A stretch of 64,000 nucleotides of DNA, from assembly GCF_000720635.1 (NCBI RefSeq), contig NZ_JOCF01000009.1, positions 1 through 64,000 on the forward strand, in the 5' to 3' direction. Position numbers and translations under genes: made by a program. This document shows, piece by piece, positions 58,565 through 64,000 of the stretch. Under the pieces are notes generated by a model. The model was not told the DNA's origin and made no database searches. It saw only the letters and a program-made list of their open reading frames with translations. Numbering within the stretch: position 1 is the stretch's first letter; every line of letters starts with the position of its first letter. Origin of the DNA: Streptomyces sp. NRRL WC-3742 (lineage in GTDB: Bacteria > Actinomycetota > Actinomycetes > Streptomycetales > Streptomycetaceae).

Positions 58565-60706
58565 ATGAGCACCCCCTCGGTGCCGGGCAGCGCCGAGCGG
58601 TTCCACGAGGACTGGTCCCGGCTGCTCTCCGCGGACCACGGCATCGCCGTACGCCCCGACCTGCTCGGCCGCCTCACGGCCCGCACCGCGGACCTGCTCC
58701 ACCGCGCCCAGCGGGGCGAGCCCTTCGACCCCCGCCTCGCCTCCCGGGCCGGCGCGGAACTGGTCGACGCCCACTTCACCGACCCCGACCTGCTCGCCCG
58801 CGCCGTCGAACTGCTCCAGGCCCAGACCGCCGCCGACGAGCGCGGCCCCGCCCTCACCGGCGCCTTCGCCGCCGGCTGGGCCGCCGCCCTGCGCGAGCGC
58901 ACCCTCAGCGAGCAGGAGGCCATCCGCACCGCCGCCGACGCCGCCCGCAAGGAGGCCGAACGGGCGCTGCGCGCCTCCGAGGCCCGCTTCCGCGCCCTGT
59001 TCGAGAGCGCCGCCATCGGCATCGGCATCGGCGACACCGACGGCAACATCCTCGCCGTGAACAAGGCCCTCCAGGACCTGTTCGGCGCCGGCCCGGCCGA
59101 CATGATCGGCCGCCGGGTCGGCGACCTCGTCCACCCCGAGGACACCCCGGGCGTCTGGGAGGCGTACGAGGAGCTGATCAGCGGCAAACGCGAGTACTTC
59201 CAGGTCGACAAGCCGTACTACCGCCAGGACGGCGAGATCGTCTGGACCCACCTGACCGTCTCGCTCATCCGCGACGACGACGGCGCCCCGGTCTACCAGG
59301 TCGCCATGCTGGAGGACATCACCGACCGCTACCGCCTCCAGGAGCGGCTGCGCCACCAGGCCACCCACGACCCGCTGACGGGCCTGCCCAACCGCGCGGC
59401 CTTCTTCGAACGCCTGGAGAAGGTCTTCGAGGACCCGGAGCCCGGCGCCCGCTTCGGCCTCTGCTACGTCGACCTCGACGGCTTCAAGGTCGTCAACGAC
59501 AGCCTCGGCCACGACATGGGCGACGAACTGCTCTCCGCCGTCGCCGACCGCCTCCAGGCCGCCCTCACCCCGCTCGGCCACCTCGTCGCCCGGCTCGGCG
59601 GGGACGAGTTCGTCGTCCTGCTGGAGAAGTGCCGGGGCGAACAGGAGGCCGTCGCCGCCGCCAAGACGGTGCTCAAGGCCCTGGCCGGGCCGGTGCTGAT
59701 CGGCGACCACAAGCTCGCGGTCGGCGCCAGCGTCGGCGTCCTGGAACGGCGGGTCTCCACCACCACCCCGGGCGCCGCCGTCCGCGCCGCCGACCTCACC
59801 CTCTACCGCGCCAAGGAGGCCGGCCGCGGCCGCTGGACCCTGTTCGACCCCAAGGAGAACGCCCGCGCCGTCAGCCGCTACGCCGTCTCCGTGCGGATGC
59901 CCGCCGCCCTCGACCGCGGCGAGTTCTTCATCGACTACCAGCCGCTCTACAGGCTCGCCGACGGCCGGATGGCCGCCGTGGAGGCGCTGGTGCGCTGGCG
60001 CCACCCGCAGCTCGGCGTCCTCGGCCCCGACGAGTTCGTCACCACCGCCGAGGAGACCGGGCTGATCATGCCGCTCGGCCGCTGGGTGCTGGAACAGGCG
60101 TGCGGCCAGGCCGCCGAATGGGTCAAGCGCTACGGCGACGCGGCCCCGCAGCTCAACGTCAACCTGGCCGTGCGCCAGGCCCGCAGCGCCGCGCTGGTCA
60201 CCGACCTCGCCCGCATCCTCGACGGCACGGGGCTCGACCCGGCCCGGCTCCAGCTGGAGATCACCGAGTCCACGGTCGTCGGGCCCGAGGACGAGGCGCT
60301 GCGCACCCTGCACGGGCTGGTCGACCTCGGCGTGTCGCTGGCCGTGGACGACTTCGGCACCGGCTGGTCCAACCTCGCCTACCTGCGTGACCTGCCCGTC
60401 TCCGGGCTCAAGGTCGCCGGCTCCTTCGTCGGGGACCTGCACGACCCCGCCAAGGACGAGTCCACGGGCTGGCGGATCGTCAGCGGCCTGGTGTCGATGG
60501 CGCACACGCTCGGACTGACCGTCACCGCCGAGGGCGTGGAGACCCGCAAGGACGCCGAGCGGCTGCGCACCATCGGCTGCGACTGGGCGCAGGGCTGGCA
60601 CTTCGGCCGGCCCGTGCGGCCGGCGGAGATCGCACGGCGCATCGTCGAGGAGCCGCAGGGGCGGCCGGTCGGCGGGGGCGGGAGCGAGGCTGAGGAGCGG
60701 GGCTGA
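58565..60706 (+). CDS. PAS-GGDEF-EAL cyclic-di-GMP enzyme (RmdA-like)
   Basis: 713 residues, cytoplasmic, no membrane helices. An N-terminal helical region (1-135) is followed by a PAS/PAC domain (RFRALFESAAIGIGIGDTDG to YQVAMLEDITDRY). The GGDEF domain is intact (DPLTGLPNRAAFF, ARLGGDEFVVLL), so it may make cyclic-di-GMP. The EAL domain has EALVRWRHP, LEITES, DDFGTGWSNLAYL and TAEGVET, so it may also degrade it. The FVxGD segment (LKVAGSFV in place of LKIDRSFV) is slightly atypical. Layout resembles RmdA, which in Streptomyces coelicolor lies in the same broad region as egtABCD, but orthology is not proven. Confidence 0.9.
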   Translation: MSTPSVPGSAERFHEDWSRLLSADHGIAVRPDLLGRLTARTADLLHRAQRGEPFDPRLASRAGAELVDAHFTDPDLLARAVELLQAQTAADERGPALTGAFAAGWAAALRERTLSEQEAIRTAADAARKEAERALRASEARFRALFESAAIGIGIGDTDGNILAVNKALQDLFGAGPADMIGRRVGDLVHPEDTPGVWEAYEELISGKREYFQVDKPYYRQDGEIVWTHLTVSLIRDDDGAPVYQVAMLEDITDRYRLQERLRHQATHDPLTGLPNRAAFFERLEKVFEDPEPGARFGLCYVDLDGFKVVNDSLGHDMGDELLSAVADRLQAALTPLGHLVARLGGDEFVVLLEKCRGEQEAVAAAKTVLKALAGPVLIGDHKLAVGASVGVLERRVSTTTPGAAVRAADLTLYRAKEAGRGRWTLFDPKENARAVSRYAVSVRMPAALDRGEFFIDYQPLYRLADGRMAAVEALVRWRHPQLGVLGPDEFVTTAEETGLIMPLGRWVLEQACGQAAEWVKRYGDAAPQLNVNLAVRQARSAALVTDLARILDGTGLDPARLQLEITESTVVGPEDEALRTLHGLVDLGVSLAVDDFGTGWSNLAYLRDLPVSGLKVAGSFVGDLHDPAKDESTGWRIVSGLVSMAHTLGLTVTAEGVETRKDAERLRTIGCDWAQGWHFGRPVRPAEIARRIVEEPQGRPVGGGGSEAEERG

Positions 60707-60923
60707 GGGACGGGGCCGAGCGGCGGGCCGAGGCGGGCGCCGCGCCCTGCCCGGAGGCCGTGCGGCGGGTGTCCGTCCGGGTTCCGTCCCGGTTCCCGGA
60801 AAGGGCCGACACGCTGCCCCGTCTGCGGCATGATGGCGCGTCTGGATCACGACCCGGCTCCCGTGCGCGCGAGGACGACCACCGCCCCGCACCGGCCCCG
60901 GGGAACGGGAGGGAACGCCTTTC

Positions 60924-63900
60924 ATGCGCACACCGGGGGACGACGGGCCGGGGCCTCGGGAGACGGCGAGGACCAGGGTGGACCGGCGGCCGTGGTGGCG
61001 CCGGGACGTCCCCGGCGAGGGCCACGGGCCCGACCCGGCCGGCACCGACCGCCCGTCCCGGCTCGGCCGCCGCCCCGACCCGGCGACCAGGGTCGACCCC
61101 GACGCCACCACCATCCGGCGCCCGGGCGACCGCGCGGACCCGGAGGCGGCGACCACCGTCCTTCCGCCGCCCCGCTGGGCCGCCGGCATGGGCCCCGGGC
61201 CGCACCGGGCCGACACCGCGCCGGAGGCCCCCGCCCCGGGCCGGCCGTTCGACGAGCAGCCGTTCACCGAGCAGCCGCCCAAGGGCCGGCCGTTCGAGGG
61301 GAGCTTCCCGGACGCGCTGCGCGGCCGCTTCGCCCCGCTGGAACGCGCCGGCTCCGGCTCCGAGGGCACCGTCTGGCGGGTGCGGCGCGCCGCTGGGGGC
61401 GAGGCCGCAGTCAAGGTCTCGGCCGCCGGACACCCGATGGACGCCACCCTCCTCGCCCACCTGGGCAACGACCGGTTCCGGCGGCACGTCCCGCACCTGA
61501 TCGACTACGGCAAGGTCCGCCACAACGGCGCCGAGGTCGACTGGGTGGCGATGGAGTACCTGCCCGTCACCCTCTCCGCGCACTTCGCCGCCCTGCGGCG
61601 CGGCGGCCACCACACCGACCGCTGGCTCACCGAGCAGATCGTCCGTGAACTCGTCTCCCTGCTCGACTTCTGGCAGCGCTCCATCGAGCGCAACCCCCTG
61701 GACTTCAAGCCCGCCAACATCCTCGTGCGCCCCGGTGAGGGCTCGGGCCCCGGCCAGTTCGTGATCGCCGACTTCGGCGGCGTCGACCGGCTCACCGCCA
61801 GCCGCCGCTTCACCTCCCAGATGACCGTCACCATCGCCTACATGGCGCCCGAGCAGCTCGCCGGCAACAACCACCGCGCCGGGCCCTGGTGGGCGCTCGG
61901 CAACGTGCTCTACGAACTCTTCGTCGGCCGCCCCCGGTTCGTCGGCGCCGACGGCCGGGCGGCGCCGGACCGCGAGATGGAGCTCGAACTCGTCGTCGGC
62001 GAGGAGGCCGACCTCAGCGCCGTCACCGACCCGCGCCAACTCCTCCTCCTGCAAGGGCTGTTCACCAGGCAGCCGGACGACCGCTGGACGGCGGCCGAGG
62101 TCCGCTCCTGGCTGGAGGGCGCCAGCCCGCCGGTGGTGCGCCGCCGCCCGCAGTCCCACCGGCCGATCAGCTACCACGGCGCCTCGTACAGCGACCCGGC
62201 CCGCCTCGTCGAGGTGCTGCTGCGCGACTCCCTCGCCTCGGCCGAGTGGCTGGCCACCGGGGGAGCGCAGCGGCTGCGCACCTGGCTGAGCGAGGACGTC
62301 CGCGACACCGTCTTCGACCTGCACTACCTCACCGAGGTCGTCCAGGCGCCCGGCGCCCTGCGCACCGAACGCGCGGGCGTCGCCGTCCTGGCCCTCGGCG
62401 TCGCCTTCCTCCAGGCCGCCACCCCGCAGTACCTGGGCCGGCAGGTCGACACCACCGGGCTGGAACACATCGCCGCCGAGACCGCGACGGACGGCTACGC
62501 GTTCATCGAACAGCTGGTGGCCTGCGGGGCGGCCTCCGTCGCCGCCCGCTACGACTGCTTCCACCCCGAGTGCGCCGGGGACCACTGCTCGAGGCTGCTC
62601 GCACTGGCCGCGCTGCCACAGGTCATGGTCGAGGTCGAACGGGCCGCGCGGACGGTCGGCGGCGGGCGGCGCGGCGGGGACGGCCTCAGCCCCGGCGAGC
62701 GCGAGGAGGCGCGGCGCCTCGCCGTCTGGCTGAGCCTGCGGCCCCGGGAACGCGAGCGCGTCCTCGGCCGGCTCTCCCCACTGCCCGCCGCCCTCCACCG
62801 GTTGCCGCTGCCCGTACGGGCCTCGGAGATCGCGGCCGTCGTCGCCTCGGCCGTGGTGGACGCGGCCCTCGCCGCCGGAGCCAGGACCCGGACGGCGGTG
62901 CGCGCGGCGGCCCGCCGACCGGTGCAAGCGGAGGGCGCCGAAGCCCGCCCGGAGGTGCGCCGGCGCTGGTCCGCCCTGCGACGGCGGGCCCTGGGCGCCG
63001 ACCCCGCCGAGGCCGGCGGGCGGGCGGCGCTGATCGCCGCCGAAACGCTTCGCCCCCGCTCCAGGGCGCGGGAGGAGTCCGCCGGCCGGACCGAGGGCGT
63101 GGCCGGTACGGGCCGGCCCGGGCGCGTCGCCCGCTGGTGGCAGGACCGGCGGCGACCGCCCGTGGACCTGCGCGGCCGGGTGCGCGCCTGGTGGCCGCAC
63201 GCGCGGCGGGCGCTGCCCCGGCGGGCGGTGGCCGCGCTGCTGCTCCTGCTCGGGTTCGGGCTGCTGCTGTGGGCGGGGGCGGTGATCCGCCACCCCGTCG
63301 AAGCGGGCGAGCAGCTGAAGATCCTGCCGAACGGGGCCTTCGGCGGGCCGCTGCGCACGGCGGGCGAACAGGCGGCGCGGCAGGTGGTCGGGCAGCTGGG
63401 GGCGGCGTTCACGGCGGCCGTGCTGCTGGCGTTCTTCCCGGCGCGGGTGGGGGTCGGCACCGCCTTCCTGACCGGCGCCGGGGCCTTCGCCATCGGCTAC
63501 CTGCGGCTCGGGCCGCCGCTGCTCGTGGTGGAGGCGCCGGGGCCGGTGGCGGACCGGGTGGTCATGTTCGAGGGAGGGATGGGCAGTTGGGCCGGCATCA
63601 TCGCGGTGGTGGCGGTGGTGCTGTCCCTGGCGCTGATCGACCGGGCGGCCCGGCGCTTCCTGAAGCCCGCGCACGAGGCGCGGCGGCTGGTGCGGGCGGC
63701 CTGGCGGCAGCTGGAGCGACGGTCGGGCGGCGGCGCGGGCCCGGCGGGCCGCAAGGTGGCGTCGGCCGGCGAGCGCAAGCAGAGGCAGAAGCAGTGGCGC
63801 CCGGGCGGCGCGGGCACCCGTGACCGGCTGCGGTTCGCGCTCGTCGCCACCGGGGTGCTGGTCCTGCTGCTGTGGGCGGCGGTCGAGGTGCGGCTCGCCG

Positions 63901-64000
63901 TCACCGGACACCACCCGACCGCCCACTCCTGGGGCACCGGCCAGACCGGCGCGGCCTACCAGGCGGGATTCGTGATCCTGCTGGCCGTGGCCTCGCTGGC
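60924..64000 (+). CDS. Serine/threonine protein kinase with C-terminal membrane helices (partial)
   Basis: Runs off the right edge: over 1,025 residues without a stop. A Pro/Arg-rich N-terminus (1-130) leads to a kinase domain. The glycine loop is LERAGSGSEGTVWRVRRA, the ATP Lys in AAVKVS, the catalytic loop NPLDFKPANILV (His-Arg of HRD missing, catalytic Asp kept) and DFG in IADFGGVDRL. A long unknown helical region follows (to about residue 760). Membrane helices follow near 63225-63300, 63400-63520 and later. It is likely a membrane-tethered kinase with a cytoplasmic kinase half. GAGGG lies 12 nt upstream of ATG 60924. Substrates unknown. Confidence 0.85.
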   Translation, partial: MRTPGDDGPGPRETARTRVDRRPWWRRDVPGEGHGPDPAGTDRPSRLGRRPDPATRVDPDATTIRRPGDRADPEAATTVLPPPRWAAGMGPGPHRADTAPEAPAPGRPFDEQPFTEQPPKGRPFEGSFPDALRGRFAPLERAGSGSEGTVWRVRRAAGGEAAVKVSAAGHPMDATLLAHLGNDRFRRHVPHLIDYGKVRHNGAEVDWVAMEYLPVTLSAHFAALRRGGHHTDRWLTEQIVRELVSLLDFWQRSIERNPLDFKPANILVRPGEGSGPGQFVIADFGGVDRLTASRRFTSQMTVTIAYMAPEQLAGNNHRAGPWWALGNVLYELFVGRPRFVGADGRAAPDREMELELVVGEEADLSAVTDPRQLLLLQGLFTRQPDDRWTAAEVRSWLEGASPPVVRRRPQSHRPISYHGASYSDPARLVEVLLRDSLASAEWLATGGAQRLRTWLSEDVRDTVFDLHYLTEVVQAPGALRTERAGVAVLALGVAFLQAATPQYLGRQVDTTGLEHIAAETATDGYAFIEQLVACGAASVAARYDCFHPECAGDHCSRLLALAALPQVMVEVERAARTVGGGRRGGDGLSPGEREEARRLAVWLSLRPRERERVLGRLSPLPAALHRLPLPVRASEIAAVVASAVVDAALAAGARTRTAVRAAARRPVQAEGAEARPEVRRRWSALRRRALGADPAEAGGRAALIAAETLRPRSRAREESAGRTEGVAGTGRPGRVARWWQDRRRPPVDLRGRVRAWWPHARRALPRRAVAALLLLLGFGLLLWAGAVIRHPVEAGEQLKILPNGAFGGPLRTAGEQAARQVVGQLGAAFTAAVLLAFFPARVGVGTAFLTGAGAFAIGYLRLGPPLLVVEAPGPVADRVVMFEGGMGSWAGIIAVVAVVLSLALIDRAARRFLKPAHEARRLVRAAWRQLERRSGGGAGPAGRKVASAGERKQRQKQWRPGGAGTRDRLRFALVATGVLVLLLWAAVEVRLAVTGHHPTAHSWGTGQTGAAYQAGFVILLAVASL

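Noticed and set aside
58376..63926. Two long minus-strand frames (over 1,000 codons each) opposite the GGDEF-EAL and kinase genes
   Set aside because: Both are low-complexity Gly/Ala/Arg shadows; the opposite strand shows intact catalytic motifs.

Overview
The window is very high-GC DNA with GC-rich third codon positions, dense 4-nt ATGA/GTGA gene overlaps, two rare TTA codons, and a streptomycete gene set: a GlcP-like glucose permease, SWIM/DUF6493 pair, DUF574 methyltransferases, a Tad operon ending in a LysM-BTAD protein, and egtABCD. It is most likely a chromosome segment from Streptomyces, Kitasatospora or a close relative. No rRNA, tRNA, insertion sequence, phage gene or CRISPR array was seen. 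The genes are chromosomal housekeeping and accessory genes, and the last one runs off the right edge.

Layout. 0-7.1 kb: a PucR-type regulator converges on a membrane-anchored esterase; then a four-gene sugar ABC transporter and ROK kinase operon. 7.1-13.6 kb: a gamma-glutamyltransferase with a TTA codon in its signal peptide, exonuclease III, a secreted surface protein, a YhhN-type membrane protein, and an orphan DUF2398 protein carrying what looks like the tail of DUF2397 (families normally found in Wadjet-like cassettes). 13.6-24.3 kb: BCCT transporter with TetR, acyl-CoA thioesterase, SWIM/DUF6493 pair, MBL-fold hydrolase, MaoC hydratase and PNPOx-like protein. 24.5-38.6 kb: a single-direction Tad/Flp-type secretion locus (lipoprotein, secreted protein, CpaB, CpaE, CpaF, TadB, TadC, pilin-like, TadE/TadG-like proteins, and a membrane LysM-BTAD protein), flanked on the left (24.5 kb) and right (40.0 kb) by two caspase-like proteins that lack the catalytic cysteine. 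38.6-43.5 kb: dienelactone hydrolase, HAD-like protein, the second caspase-like gene and an S53 sedolisin. 43.8-47.9 kb: FabG, thiolase and acyl-CoA dehydrogenase opposite a divergent TetR gene. 47.9-57.5 kb: stand-alone nitric oxide synthase oxygenase, glucose permease, the ergothioneine operon egtABCD, a MalY/PatB-type C-S lyase and an SRPBCC protein. 57.7-64 kb: DUF574 methyltransferase, PAS-GGDEF-EAL protein and a truncated Ser/Thr kinase.

The most unusual feature is not a gene. Four loci (7.2, 21.7, 42.0 and 56.9 kb) carry in-phase arrays of degenerate heptamers of the form ACAGnnn (or its complement). At three of them the orientation flips, giving long dyads; one is a perfect 44-bp palindrome and one a 20-bp hairpin. 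The arrays sit just after gene ends and in places supply a stop codon, a C-terminus or a start codon. More generally, short tandem duplications with units of 7-17 bp lie on or beside many stop codons in this window.
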